Source: UBA10646 sp046296295 (lineage in GTDB: Bacteria > Bacteroidota > Bacteroidia > Chitinophagales > Chitinophagaceae). Taken from it: a DNA stretch of 64,000 nt. The position numbers and the translations under genes are program-made. The stretch spans positions 305,471-369,470 of the forward strand of contig JBKBLG010000001.1 in assembly GCA_046296295.1 (NCBI GenBank), written 5' to 3'. The notes below the pieces were generated by a model that saw only the letters and a program-made list of their open reading frames with translations, made no database searches and was not told where the DNA came from. Shown here one piece after another: positions 8,413 through 18,209 of the stretch (position 1 is the stretch's first letter; every line of letters starts with the position of its first letter).

Positions 8413-10314
8413 TTATTTGCCTTCGTTACCTTCTAACTTAGCACGGATTTCGGCTAAAGCACCTAAATCGCCAAGGGTTGATTTTTCAACTTTAGATTGA
8501 AGGTTTTTCACAGCTTTTTTAGTAGCATCGGCTTGTGCTTTTGCTTCTTTTTTCTCTGCTTCGCGCACTTCTTCTTGTGCAGCTTCCCAGATACGGCTGT
8601 GGCTAACTACGATACGTTTTTCGTTACGATCGAACTCGATTACAACAAATTGAGCTGTTTCGTCGATAGCTACTTGCTTACCATCTTCTTTATTTAAGTG
8701 GCGAGCAGGTGCAAAACCTTCTAAACCGTAAGGTAATTGTACTGTAGCCCCCTTGTCGTCACGGCGTGTTACCGTTCCCTCGTGAATACTTCCGATAGCG
8801 AAAGTATCTTCGAGGGTATTCCAAGGATCTTCTTCTAATTGTTTGTGGCCTAACTGTAGCTTGCGATTTTCTTTATCAATGTTTAAGATAATAACATCGA
8901 TGTTTTCGCCAGCTTTTACAAACTCACTTGGGTGGTTGTAACGCTTCAACCAGCTTAAATCGCTGATGTGAATCATACCACCAATACCTGGTTCAAGTTC
9001 AACAAATACACCGTAAGGTGTAATGTTTTTAACTAAACCGCTATGCTTGCTGTTTTCTGGGAATTTGTTTTCGATGGTATTCCAAGGATCTTCAGTTAAT
9101 TGCTTGATACTTAAGCTCATTTTGCGGCTATCCTTATCAAGGGTAACTACTTTAGCTTCGTATTCGTCATTTAACTTAAAGAATTCTTTGGCATTGATTG
9201 GTGTGTTCGCCCATGTAATTTCACTTACGTGTACTAAACCTTCAACACCAGGTTGAATTTCTAAGAAAGCACCGTAATCTTCAATGTTCACTACCTTACC
9301 TTTCACGCTTGCACCTTCGTGAATCCACTCAGGCAATACATCCCAAGGATGCGGTGTTAATTGCTTCAAGCCAAGGCTGATACGCTTCTTGTCGTCGTCG
9401 AAGTCTAATACTACTACGTTCAACTTCTGATCCATCTTCAATACTTCAGAAGGATGGCTGATGCGACCCCAAGAGATATCGGTGATGTATAATAAGCCAT
9501 CTAAGCCACCAAGGTCCATGAACGCACCAAAGTCGGTGATGTTCTTAACAGTACCTTCCAACACCTGACCTTTTTCCAACTTGCTGATGATTTCGGCACG
9601 TTGAGCTTCGATATCGCTTTCAATAAGTGCCTTGTGAGATACCACAGCATTTTTGATCGCTTCGTTGATTTTAACCACTTTGAATTCCATGGTTTTGCCA
9701 ACAAATTGATCGTAATCTGTAACGGGCTTCACATCGATCTGAGAACCTGGTAAGAATGTTTCCATACCAAACACATCAACGATCAAGCCACCTTTTGTTT
9801 TGCTGGTAACAGTACCTGTAATAACTTCACCTGTTTTGTGTACTTCCACAATACGTTCCCAAGCACGGAAAATGCGGGCACTTTTGCGGCTAAGGTGTAA
9901 GTTACCGTTACGGTCTTCTTTTTCAACTACCATTACTTCTACTACATCGCCCACTTGAAGGCTTGGTAAGTCGCGGAATTCGTTGAAGCTAACCAAACCA
10001 TCGCTTTTGAACCCGATGTTGATTACTACATCTGTTTTAGTTAAAGCTTCTACTGAACCTTTAACGATTTCGCCATCTTCGATTTGTACGAAGGTGTTTT
10101 CGTATACAGCATCGTATTTGGCTTTTTCGTCGGCACTGTAATGGGCTACGTTGCGCTTGTCTACAGTCCAATCGAAATCATCATGAGCAGTTTCTACTAC
10201 TGGCTCAGCTACAGGTGCATTTGTTGTCGCAGTAGTAGCGGTTTCAGCTGGTTGTTCAGCTGCGGCACCGTTCTCCTGTGCATCTGCGTTTAATTGTTTT
10301 AGAATAAAATTCAT
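8413..10314 (-). CDS. rpsA: 30S ribosomal protein S1
   Basis: 633 residues with six S1 RNA-binding domains, recognisable by their starts GEIVKGSVEAL, GEVITGTVTSK, GQVLEGTVKNITDFGAF, GASVKGKVVNIEDYGAF, SGLVKNITPYGVF and GSIHEGTVTRR, then a Lys/Glu-rich tail. S1 recruits mRNA to the small ribosomal subunit. The N-terminus carries a low-complexity Ala/Thr/Glu segment of about 35 residues before FDWTVDKRN. The ATG is placed directly after a G/C hairpin and six Ts (10315-10344); there is no other Met before about residue 130. One near-copy of the repeated motif encodes LPYGLEG (near 8727). Confidence 0.96.
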   Translation of the reverse strand: MNFILKQLNADAQENGAAAEQPAETATTATTNAPVAEPVVETAHDDFDWTVDKRNVAHYSADEKAKYDAVYENTFVQIEDGEIVKGSVEALTKTDVVINIGFKSDGLVSFNEFRDLPSLQVGDVVEVMVVEKEDRNGNLHLSRKSARIFRAWERIVEVHKTGEVITGTVTSKTKGGLIVDVFGMETFLPGSQIDVKPVTDYDQFVGKTMEFKVVKINEAIKNAVVSHKALIESDIEAQRAEIISKLEKGQVLEGTVKNITDFGAFMDLGGLDGLLYITDISWGRISHPSEVLKMDQKLNVVVLDFDDDKKRISLGLKQLTPHPWDVLPEWIHEGASVKGKVVNIEDYGAFLEIQPGVEGLVHVSEITWANTPINAKEFFKLNDEYEAKVVTLDKDSRKMSLSIKQLTEDPWNTIENKFPENSKHSGLVKNITPYGVFVELEPGIGGMIHISDLSWLKRYNHPSEFVKAGENIDVIILNIDKENRKLQLGHKQLEEDPWNTLEDTFAIGSIHEGTVTRRDDKGATVQLPYGLEGFAPARHLNKEDGKQVAIDETAQFVVIEFDRNEKRIVVSHSRIWEAAQEEVREAEKKEAKAQADATKKAVKNLQSKVEKSTLGDLGALAEIRAKLEGNEGK

Positions 10315-10319
10315 AAAAA

Positions 10320-10344
10320 ACCCCCGTTGGTTTAAATCGGGGGT
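10320..10344 (-). promoter_or_regulatory. G/C hairpin with T-run abutting the rpsA start codon
   Basis: ACCCCCG at 10320-10326 pairs with CGGGGGT at 10338-10344 around an 11-base loop. On the minus strand the hairpin is followed by TTTTTT and immediately by the rpsA ATG. It has the form of an intrinsic terminator for the upstream gene porU, yet its GGGGG arm lies six bases before the start codon, where it could act as, or hide, a ribosome-binding site. Whether it is a terminator, an attenuator or a translational switch cannot be told from sequence. Confidence 0.6.
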
Positions 10345-10377
10345 GCAAAAGTAGGAAATATTTCGGAAGCGTTGGTA

Positions 10378-10389
10378 TTTACCGTAAGG
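10378..10389 (-). repeat. Repeated motif CCTTACGGTAAA, perfect copy
   Basis: Begins 8 bases past the porU stop codon, between porU and rpsA. Confidence 0.9.
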
Positions 10390-10397
10390 AAAATACC

Positions 10398-13300
10398 TTA
10401 ACGCATTAAATACATTTTGCCGTAGCCGTTATTGAAGTACTGATCAGTATTAACAGTGCCGCCGGCGCCATCGAAACTTGGAAGTTTATCGAGGGCTTTG
10501 CCGTTGAGGTTGGTAATAACACGGTACAAGTACACACCGTTGGCTAGTTTTTGGCCATACATATCGGTTCCATCCCATTTGTACTCGGTGATGTTACGGC
10601 CAATTTGCAGTGGCCCTAGTTCGTTTTTATTGATTTCTTTCACAATTTTTCCGGTGATTGTTAAGATTTGTATTCGAAGTTGTTGTGGTACTTGGCTGCC
10701 TGTAAGGGTGAATACAAAAGCGGTACTTGTGGTGAATGGGTTGGGGTAATTGAACAAATGACTAATCATTGGGGTGTTGATTACCTTAAAGGCAACTCTA
10801 TACTCAATAATACCGCTGGGGTTATTGCTTTTATCGCGGCCACGTATGTATAATTCGTAATCGCCATCTTCTTGCAGGGCCGGATTAAACTCAATAGAGG
10901 CTACATTGTTCGCACCATTAGTGGCAGGTATAAAACGTAAAGTATCGCCACCAAAATTGTAACGCTTGAGCACACCATTTGGCATTCGTAATTGTACGTT
11001 AAGTACAGTGGTATCGTCGAGTAATAAAAAGCGAGCATTGTCTTGCAATTTGGCAACAATGCGTGGCTTGCTGCTTACGATATCGTTATTAAGAATGTGT
11101 ACACCATCGAATGTTACATCGAGTGTTGGGCGTACTACATCGGGCTGTACTAAGATGTTTTTGTATAGTACATTGTTGAAACGAAATTGCTCTGCCGGTG
11201 TATTATTGGGGTTAACATCTATAAATAAGTTGTTGTTGCCAATAAAATTGCGACTATCAAAGCTTGCTCTAATGATAGCAGTATCGCCGGGTTGCAAAGG
11301 CTTTAACTTAGGATGGCTTACAACCGTTGCTTGGTTAGCAGCGTTAAAGAGCGTCATATTTACCGTAAGGCTATCGGTATAAGCAATATCGCTTACGTTC
11401 TTAAAGGCAATACTGGTAAGCATTCTATCGCCTACCTCTAGTGTATCTTTTATCTCAGTAAATACATTGGCAGCTAATGCCCCTTCGGGTAAGGCATCGT
11501 ATAACACACGCCAATACACCAATTGTGCTGGTGTGAAATGAACACTGTCTTTGTTCATCATTCGCAAACGCAAACGTGGGAATTGTACTGCATCTATATT
11601 ACTGATATCAACGTTGGTTTCGGTACTGCTGAGTGTTCGCAGTACAGTTTCTTGCGCTTGTGCATTCACTCCAATAATATCTACTGAAACACGGTCGCCT
11701 CCGCTATTATCGAGTGAGGTAACACGCCATTGAGCACGCTTCCAAGCCCTTGCTGCTCCCCAAACAGGCGAAGTAATGTAGCCTAAACTATCGGGCTTGG
11801 GAACATTACGTGTAAGGGTAAAACGATCAAAAATACCTTGCGTGAATTGGCTTGCCGGATTGAAGGTAGTATTACCCTTACGGTAAATGAAGGCAAAGGC
11901 CCTGAACCTGTTAAAGCTATCTATATCATTAAAGCCGGCCGCTTTTAACCGATGATAAAAAGTATTGCCGGCACCGAACCATTGTTCATCGTTACGCCAA
12001 ACATCTGCAAATGGTGTAGCTGCATTGTTAACATCTACAATAATGCGTGCCGTTACAATAGCACCCGCCGGAACCCAATCTAAAAAATCACGCATTCTGC
12101 GGCGGCCGGTTGTGTCTAAGTAACTGAATTCAAAATTGTACTGTGCCCCTGTTCTGCCGGCACATGCAGCAACACTGCCTAAGAATCCTCCATAAGGTGC
12201 CCCTGTACCAATGGTGGAAGGAACAGCCTGATTAAAGTATGGCCTTAATGTAACCGGATCAAACACATTATAAATAATACTATTACCTAAGCAAGCACTT
12301 GCCGAAACAATAACACCATTTATGTTCACTGAGAAGTCAACATCTTGCGTACCGCCAGTTGGGAATATTGTTTGATTAATAGAAAATGCCGATAAAATAT
12401 CTACAAACTGCCAACGCCTTGTTGCACTATCTAATCTAATTCGTTCTCCACCGCTACGTGCATGTTGAAAATAATGGCTTTGGTTAAAACCATGCTGATT
12501 ACCCGACATGTAAGTGAAACTACTCATATTCCACCTCGCTACCTGACCTGTAGGAACGGCCGTTGCCACTCGCCAATAATACACCGTACTATCTGTGAAT
12601 GTTAACCCCGGACTATATTCTAACACACCGCCAATGCTACTGATTACGGTACTACGCTTTAGCGGACTATTGAAAGCTTCTGTGGTATCAATTTCCATCC
12701 AATATGTACGGCTCGCCGATGCGGGGCTGGCAGTACTTGCGGTGAGCTTCACCGATTGGGTACTTACGATGCTGTAATTCAATGGAAAAACGGGCTTCAC
12801 ATCATCTTCACCAATGAAAAAACTAACAGTAGCAACATTATTGGTTTCTGTAACTTCATCGTACCGATTATCGCCATCTATAGTAACAATAATTCGATTT
12901 TCTCCCCTATCTCTGCTCGGCAATACCGGCAATTGCAAGGTGATACTATCGGCAAAACGGATACTACGAATACGGCTATTGTACACAGTTGCGAAACTAC
13001 CATCGGGGTATTGTCGTCTAATATTTACCAATACACTATCGCCAGTAGCCTTTCCGAGATTATATAAAACTGATTTTACTGTAAATTGATTGTCTGCCAC
13101 CGATACCACCTGCGGACTTAAAGTAACCGTAGCATTTTCAACAGCAAAATCTGGTGAGGGTGCTGCATTTATTTTCAATACCGGGTCACCATGTAAGGTA
13201 TTTGTTTCTGCATGTAATCTAGTGGTTAAAGTATCGAAATTAAACTGACCTGCATAAGCGATAGATTCCTGAATATTCAAACCTATAGGTTTGTTATAAC

Positions 13301-15506
13301 CACTACGAGCCAATGATCTATAAAACCCACTGTTTAAGTAATCTAAGAAAGTAGTAACACCGAAATGTGTACTTGCTAAAAATGCTATGGCACCTCTGTT
13401 AGGTGCTAACACAAATTTTTCGGCTAATGAGCTTACAATTGAGAAACGCCCTACATCGAAAGAAAAGAAGTTACCAGCATTACAACCGTTCACTAGAAAA
13501 ACAGGATACCTACCTTGGTTGTTATATTGATTCGGATTGTTGAGGTTATAATCGAGCGCCGTTGCCGATGAGTGACCAAAATAATTTAATACACCAATAC
13601 CTCTATTGAACAATTGCTCTATCAATGCATTGGTAGTAGGCGATACTGGTCCTGTTGCAGTTTTATTAAAATGAAACACATTACCGCCAAAGGCAGTATC
13701 TCTGATAATATTACCGTAGCCGTTTTGGTAAGCAGTAAGCACAAACTCCAATCCATCGTTGTTATTTGCACCCACTACATGCACCGATGTTTTCATCCAC
13801 GATTTGTTGGCAATACTATTATTATTGGTAGTTTGCTGTTGTTCATACTCCTTCACCTTGTTCAAGTAGTCGAGTAGTTCTTGAGGAGATATGGCTGCAA
13901 TTCTACCAATGGGCACAACAGGATTTTGCGTTAAAATAGTATTACTTACCAATAAGTTATCGCTTGGTGGCCAGCCCCAGGTAGGTACTAAACTCTGACG
14001 CTCAATATCAGGATTACTTTCAAAACGTCGGTATTCATCGTAACTCACACCCTTTCCCAATAGCAACACTGCTTTGAGTGGTTGGGCATACACTTGCCTT
14101 GCCATTCGTACAAAATTGCGAATGCTTAAAGGATGCTTCTTAATACCAAAGGCAAACTGATCTATAAGTTCATTGATATCGTACAGTTTAGCATTGTAAC
14201 CACCACCGGTTGCACTTGCTCTGTATGCTCTATACTGCTCTACCGGATTGGCTCCACTCGCCAAATTCGGATGATAAATAATTAAATAATCACCTTGAGC
14301 AGTTGCCTGAGCATAATTCACAAAGTTTCTAATGGTAATACGAGTTATTTGCTGCATAGCATTGCTGGCAGCACTCATTAATACCAACTTACGTTGCAAT
14401 GCAGATGGCAAGAGCCTAAACCTCACCAAACCAGATTGTTGAATATCGCCAATGTAACGTTGCATGTTGGTAAGGTCGTACAACACAGGTGCTACCCCAT
14501 TGTTATTGAAGTTAGTTATTTCAAGAAAGTTGCCCTGTGTATTGGGTTGTAATTCAAATTCGTATACCGGAAGGTTATTGAAGTTGAACATACGTGGATA
14601 GGTAAGTTGTGCATAACCAACCACCATTCTATCGTTAGGATTGCTCGATAAATTCCTTACGGTAAATGGTAAATTAACATTAAAACCATTAGGCAACACA
14701 TTCATAGGTACATCAGACGTAAATACCCCGTAATCAAATCGGGTAAGCGGTTGATTGATATAAGTTGTTCCTCCAATCACTACTTCAAATCGGCGGTTAG
14801 TACCGAGATTAGAAGCACCTGCAACACCTATTTCTAACTTAGCCGTAGTATTGGGTACATTCACCGCACCTACATTAAAAAAGAAAGAATTGAGCGGTGT
14901 GCCCGGATTAATATCGAAACTGCTAAGAAACTCACCCTTATCGAAACTACTGCTATAAATAGCTTCACCATAACTTGTATTGGCCTCTCCTCTATTGATT
15001 TGACTATTATAATTAACACGCTCTTGGTGCATGAACCAAGGCTCGGCTGGCAATGTATTACCGGCAACATCGTTCGATACACTTACAATTCTTAAATTGG
15101 GCGTTGCCGTATTTACCGTAAGGAAAAAAGCCGCTGTATCGGTAAATAAACTCAGCCTATCACTAATTTGATATTGAGCATAGCGATATACATCTTTATC
15201 AACAACTCCATCGTTGCGTTGGCCATAAAATTCAATAAAGCCATCGTTAGGCAATACCGTGTTGGTAGTTGTAAATAACGGCACTTGCTTACCATTGCGC
15301 CATAGTTGAAAGTGTTGTGCCTCAACGTTGGCGAGCCCCAAGCCGGCTAATATCGGTTGTGTAATTCGGTACAACCCATTGCTACCAATTGAAAATTTAT
15401 AGTATGTTTTATTATAATCTATCCACTCATTATTTAAGGGTTGTGCTTTCGTAATAAAAGCCATAAATAACAACACAACACTCAACAGAATTTTACCAAT
15501 TCGCAT
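10398..15506 (-). CDS. porU: Type IX secretion system sortase PorU
   Basis: 1702 residues: a large gingipain-like (C25) cysteine protease that removes the C-terminal sorting domain of type IX cargo at the cell surface and attaches it to lipopolysaccharide. A signal peptide (LLSVVLLFMAFITKAQ) starts the protein. The catalytic His is in VLNYFGHSSATALDY and the Cys in FLVNGCNAGNFF, about 25 residues later, the C25 arrangement. A long stretch of beta-sandwich domains follows. The C-terminus (FNYPNPFTTSTAFVFTLTG ... WDGTDMYGQKLANGVYLYRV) is a type A sorting-like domain, which PorU is known to retain. Transcribed after porV, with which it works. Perfect motif copies lie at 11359, 11876, 14655 and 15112. 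Confidence 0.95.
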   Translation of the reverse strand: MRIGKILLSVVLLFMAFITKAQPLNNEWIDYNKTYYKFSIGSNGLYRITQPILAGLGLANVEAQHFQLWRNGKQVPLFTTTNTVLPNDGFIEFYGQRNDGVVDKDVYRYAQYQISDRLSLFTDTAAFFLTVNTATPNLRIVSVSNDVAGNTLPAEPWFMHQERVNYNSQINRGEANTSYGEAIYSSSFDKGEFLSSFDINPGTPLNSFFFNVGAVNVPNTTAKLEIGVAGASNLGTNRRFEVVIGGTTYINQPLTRFDYGVFTSDVPMNVLPNGFNVNLPFTVRNLSSNPNDRMVVGYAQLTYPRMFNFNNLPVYEFELQPNTQGNFLEITNFNNNGVAPVLYDLTNMQRYIGDIQQSGLVRFRLLPSALQRKLVLMSAASNAMQQITRITIRNFVNYAQATAQGDYLIIYHPNLASGANPVEQYRAYRASATGGGYNAKLYDINELIDQFAFGIKKHPLSIRNFVRMARQVYAQPLKAVLLLGKGVSYDEYRRFESNPDIERQSLVPTWGWPPSDNLLVSNTILTQNPVVPIGRIAAISPQELLDYLNKVKEYEQQQTTNNNSIANKSWMKTSVHVVGANNNDGLEFVLTAYQNGYGNIIRDTAFGGNVFHFNKTATGPVSPTTNALIEQLFNRGIGVLNYFGHSSATALDYNLNNPNQYNNQGRYPVFLVNGCNAGNFFSFDVGRFSIVSSLAEKFVLAPNRGAIAFLASTHFGVTTFLDYLNSGFYRSLARSGYNKPIGLNIQESIAYAGQFNFDTLTTRLHAETNTLHGDPVLKINAAPSPDFAVENATVTLSPQVVSVADNQFTVKSVLYNLGKATGDSVLVNIRRQYPDGSFATVYNSRIRSIRFADSITLQLPVLPSRDRGENRIIVTIDGDNRYDEVTETNNVATVSFFIGEDDVKPVFPLNYSIVSTQSVKLTASTASPASASRTYWMEIDTTEAFNSPLKRSTVISSIGGVLEYSPGLTFTDSTVYYWRVATAVPTGQVARWNMSSFTYMSGNQHGFNQSHYFQHARSGGERIRLDSATRRWQFVDILSAFSINQTIFPTGGTQDVDFSVNINGVIVSASACLGNSIIYNVFDPVTLRPYFNQAVPSTIGTGAPYGGFLGSVAACAGRTGAQYNFEFSYLDTTGRRRMRDFLDWVPAGAIVTARIIVDVNNAATPFADVWRNDEQWFGAGNTFYHRLKAAGFNDIDSFNRFRAFAFIYRKGNTTFNPASQFTQGIFDRFTLTRNVPKPDSLGYITSPVWGAARAWKRAQWRVTSLDNSGGDRVSVDIIGVNAQAQETVLRTLSSTETNVDISNIDAVQFPRLRLRMMNKDSVHFTPAQLVYWRVLYDALPEGALAANVFTEIKDTLEVGDRMLTSIAFKNVSDIAYTDSLTVNMTLFNAANQATVVSHPKLKPLQPGDTAIIRASFDSRNFIGNNNLFIDVNPNNTPAEQFRFNNVLYKNILVQPDVVRPTLDVTFDGVHILNNDIVSSKPRIVAKLQDNARFLLLDDTTVLNVQLRMPNGVLKRYNFGGDTLRFIPATNGANNVASIEFNPALQEDGDYELYIRGRDKSNNPSGIIEYRVAFKVINTPMISHLFNYPNPFTTSTAFVFTLTGSQVPQQLRIQILTITGKIVKEINKNELGPLQIGRNITEYKWDGTDMYGQKLANGVYLYRVITNLNGKALDKLPSFDGAGGTVNTDQYFNNGYGKMYLMR

Positions 15507-15561
15507 ATGCTTTATTCTGGTTTTGCGACAATGTTTTATTAACCACGATATATTTAAAACA

Positions 15562-15573
15562 CCTTGCGGTAAA
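15562..15573 (+). repeat. Repeated motif, C-form copy (CCTTGCGGTAAA)
   Basis: In the porV-porU gap, 34 bases past the porV stop; a shorter relative, TTTACGTAAG, lies about 20 bases further along. Confidence 0.85.
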
Positions 15574-15607
15574 TAGTACTTCGCAGTACATCATTTACGT
15601 AAGTGCT

Positions 15608-16711
15608 CTACTTTTCTTTTCTTTTTAAATCAACCATCAAGCTGAAAATATGTGTGTACAATGCTGCCGATTGGTTGGCAAGATTGGTAAACGCATAATC
15701 AATTCTAAGGTTGCCCACTTTAAAGCCAGCACCAATACTTGGCTGATAAATCCATACCTTTTTCTGATTAGTAGTATCGCCATCGGCTAATGCACGCTGA
15801 AAGTTATTGATACCTGCACGTACAAACAATGCATTGTTTAAGCTTGCCTCAATACCAATGCGTGGATCAATACTCAAAGTGCTAGTGCTAACCACTGTAT
15901 TACGCTTCCCATCAAATGTTAAGTCGAGGTTGGCTTCGGCCAATAATTGTAGCTTTTCACTAATATTAAAATTGCGGGCTGCTGCCAGTACCAATCGGGG
16001 TGCTGTTAATTCGCTACTACGTACCGGAATATCGTTGTTGGTAAGGTATAGTATTTCTTTTTCTCTGTCTGTAAATGTAAATCGCCAAGCATTAAATGTT
16101 GTAGTAACATCTCTCAAGCTTGCACCGAAACGCCAATCGTTTTTATGATACATCACGCCAACATCAAAACCAAAACCCCATGCCTTTGCGAAAGTACCTA
16201 CCTGCCTGTAAATTATTTTCGCATTACCACCAACGCTTAAAAAATTATCGTTATCACGCTTCAATTCTTGGGCATAACTCATAAGAAAAGCATAGTCGGC
16301 ACTTGAAAAACTGCGGATGTTATTGTAGTTAATGGTGCCATCGGGCTCTACTAAAAAAAGTGTATTGGGTATATCATCAACACCAAAACGCAAAGCAGTA
16401 ATGCCTAGTGTTCTATTACCACCACTTAACGGAATAGCCACCCCTAAATAATCGTACTTACCAATACCAGAAAAATATTCTGCATGTTTAAACCCCACTT
16501 GCGGTACATCTTTAACTTGCACCAACCCTGCTGGGTTCCAATAAGCGGCCGTTAAATCGCTCGTGCTAGCAACTTGTGCCCCGCCCATGGCTAAACCACG
16601 TGCACCGGCACCAATGTTCAAAAACTCATTACTATACTTGCGAAATTGTGCTTCGGCCAATTTCGATACACACAATCCTGCTGTAAGCAGAGCAACATAC
16701 CAATGTTTCAT
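15608..16711 (-). CDS. porV: Type IX secretion outer-membrane protein PorV
   Basis: 367 residues. A signal peptide ends at KLAEAQ, then FLNIGAGARGLAMGGAQVAS and YWNPAGL, the family signature of PorV (LptO), a FadL-like 14-strand barrel that shuttles type IX cargo to PorU. The C-terminus reads as alternating strands (IDYAFTNLANQSAALYTHIFSLMVDL). Upstream of porU on the same strand with a 101-base gap, so the two are likely one transcription unit. Confidence is high because of the adjacent sortase. Confidence 0.95.
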   Translation of the reverse strand: MKHWYVALLTAGLCVSKLAEAQFRKYSNEFLNIGAGARGLAMGGAQVASTSDLTAAYWNPAGLVQVKDVPQVGFKHAEYFSGIGKYDYLGVAIPLSGGNRTLGITALRFGVDDIPNTLFLVEPDGTINYNNIRSFSSADYAFLMSYAQELKRDNDNFLSVGGNAKIIYRQVGTFAKAWGFGFDVGVMYHKNDWRFGASLRDVTTTFNAWRFTFTDREKEILYLTNNDIPVRSSELTAPRLVLAAARNFNISEKLQLLAEANLDLTFDGKRNTVVSTSTLSIDPRIGIEASLNNALFVRAGINNFQRALADGDTTNQKKVWIYQPSIGAGFKVGNLRIDYAFTNLANQSAALYTHIFSLMVDLKRKEK

Positions 16712-16793
16712 GCGGTTAATATAACGCTTAAGATGCTAAAAATAGTACCAAAGCAGCTTGCATACTTTATTCTATTAGAAAAAGCCGAAAGGT

Positions 16794-16801
16794 TATTTTT
16801 G
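16794..16801 (+). promoter_or_regulatory. Possible Bacteroidota -7 element for tyrS
   Basis: TATTTTTG fits the TAnnTTTG -7 consensus, 36 bases before the tyrS ATG. No convincing TTTG -33 element is seen. Confidence 0.3.
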
Positions 16802-16836
16802 CCCACCAACCTACATTGCGATTTAAAATAACAATA

Positions 16837-18117
16837 ATGAATTTAATACAAGAATTACAATGGCGTGGATTATTGGCCGATAAAATGCCTGGCACCGAAG
16901 AACAACTTGCCAAAGAAATGACAACAGGCTATGTTGGCTTCGACCCCACTGCCGATAGCTTGCATATTGGGCACCTAGTTCCCATTTTATTATTGGTGCA
17001 CTTGCAAAAAGCCGGACACAGACCTATAGCATTAGTGGGTGGCGCTACCGGTATGGTAGGCGACCCTAGCGGCAAAAGCAACGAACGTAATTTATTAGAC
17101 GAAGCCACCTTACAAAAAAATGTAGATGGCGTAAAAGCACAACTTGAACGCTTTCTAAATTTTAATACCGATGCACCAAACGCTGCATTACTCGTTAACA
17201 ACTACGATTGGTTTAAAGGCATGGGCTTTATTGAGTTTTTAAGAGATGTTGGTAAGCACCTTACGGTAAATTATATGATGGCAAAGGATAGCGTTAAAAA
17301 ACGCATCGAAGGTGAAACGGGCATCAGCTATACAGAATTTGCTTACCAATTAATGCAGGGATACGATTTTTATTGGTTGTATAAAAATTTAAATTGCAAA
17401 TTACAACTTGGTGGTAGTGACCAGTGGGGCAATATGACCACAGGCACTGAACTTATTCGCCGCAAAGCAGCAGGAGAAGCCTTTGTTATTACCTGCCCGC
17501 TCATTACAAAAGCCGATGGTACCAAGTTTGGTAAAACAGAAAGTGGCACCATTTGGCTCGATGCAAATAAAACTACACCCTACCAATTTTATCAGTTTTG
17601 GTTTAACACTAGCGATGCCGATGCTGAAGCCTACATCAAAAAATTCACTTTTTTAAGTGCTGCTACCATCGAAGAAATTATTGCTAAGCACCGCGAAAAT
17701 GAAGCAAATAGGCACTTGCAACGTAGCTTAGCAGAAGCGGTAACAATTTTGGTACATGGCGAAGCCGCGCTGCAACAAGCTATTGAAACCACCCAAAAGC
17801 TGTTTGCCAATCAAAATGCACCCGCAGAAAGCCTGAGTGTAGATGATTTGGAGCAAATGGAAGGCATTGTAAAGAAATCGCTTGCTAAGAGTTTATTGGA
17901 AAATAAGCAATACGATGTGGTGAGTTTACTCGCCGATACAGGTATTTTTCCTAGTCGTGGAGAGGCTAGAAAAATGGTACAAGGTGGTGGCGTAAGCATT
18001 AACCGCAAAAAAGTAGATGCTGCTACCCATGTTGTTACAACTGCACAATTATTACATGGCAAATACTTACTGGTACAAAAGGGCAAAAAAAACTATTTTC
18101 TAGTGAGCTTTAGCTAA
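16837..18117 (+). CDS. tyrS: Tyrosyl-tRNA synthetase
   Basis: About 426 residues from the ATG at 16837; an in-frame ATG at 16816 would add MRFKITI, which does not belong to the family, so the second start is preferred. Class I synthetase attaching tyrosine to its tRNA. HIGH is at 43-46, the KMSKS loop is KFGKT at 230-234 as in bacterial TyrS, and tyrosine-binding YTEFAYQLMQGYD and GGSDQWGN are present. A C-terminal S4-like RNA-binding domain (IFPSRGEARKMVQGGGVSIN) ends the protein. Residues HLTVN at 141-145, conserved in the family, are encoded by a perfect copy of the repeated 12-mer (17259-17270), so that copy cannot be an insertion. Confidence 0.97.
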   Translation: MNLIQELQWRGLLADKMPGTEEQLAKEMTTGYVGFDPTADSLHIGHLVPILLLVHLQKAGHRPIALVGGATGMVGDPSGKSNERNLLDEATLQKNVDGVKAQLERFLNFNTDAPNAALLVNNYDWFKGMGFIEFLRDVGKHLTVNYMMAKDSVKKRIEGETGISYTEFAYQLMQGYDFYWLYKNLNCKLQLGGSDQWGNMTTGTELIRRKAAGEAFVITCPLITKADGTKFGKTESGTIWLDANKTTPYQFYQFWFNTSDADAEAYIKKFTFLSAATIEEIIAKHRENEANRHLQRSLAEAVTILVHGEAALQQAIETTQKLFANQNAPAESLSVDDLEQMEGIVKKSLAKSLLENKQYDVVSLLADTGIFPSRGEARKMVQGGGVSINRKKVDAATHVVTTAQLLHGKYLLVQKGKKNYFLVSFS

Positions 18118-18128
18118 CAAAAACAACA

Positions 18129-18140
18129 TTTACCGCAAGG
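18129..18140 (-). repeat. Repeated motif, C-form copy, inside a small hairpin
   Basis: Starts 11 bases past the tyrS stop. Flanking AACAAC and GTTGTT pair, and within the motif TACC pairs with GGTA around GCAA. Confidence 0.85.
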
Positions 18141-18157
18141 TAGTTGTTATAAAATAT

Positions 18158-18188
18158 AAGGTGCCTCATATCAATGAGGCACCTTTTT
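18158..18188. terminator. Bidirectional terminator between tyrS and the convergent nucleotidyltransferase
   Basis: Twelve-base perfect arms (core GGTGCCTCAT / ATGAGGCACC, loop ATCA) followed by Ts on the plus strand. Confidence 0.85.
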
Positions 18189-18209
18189 GAAAGCATCATC
18201 AATAATGTA

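Noticed and set aside
10966..11382. Plus-strand open frame of 138 codons opposite porU
   Set aside because: Low-complexity antisense frame inside a well-supported sortase gene with no signal peptide or domain.
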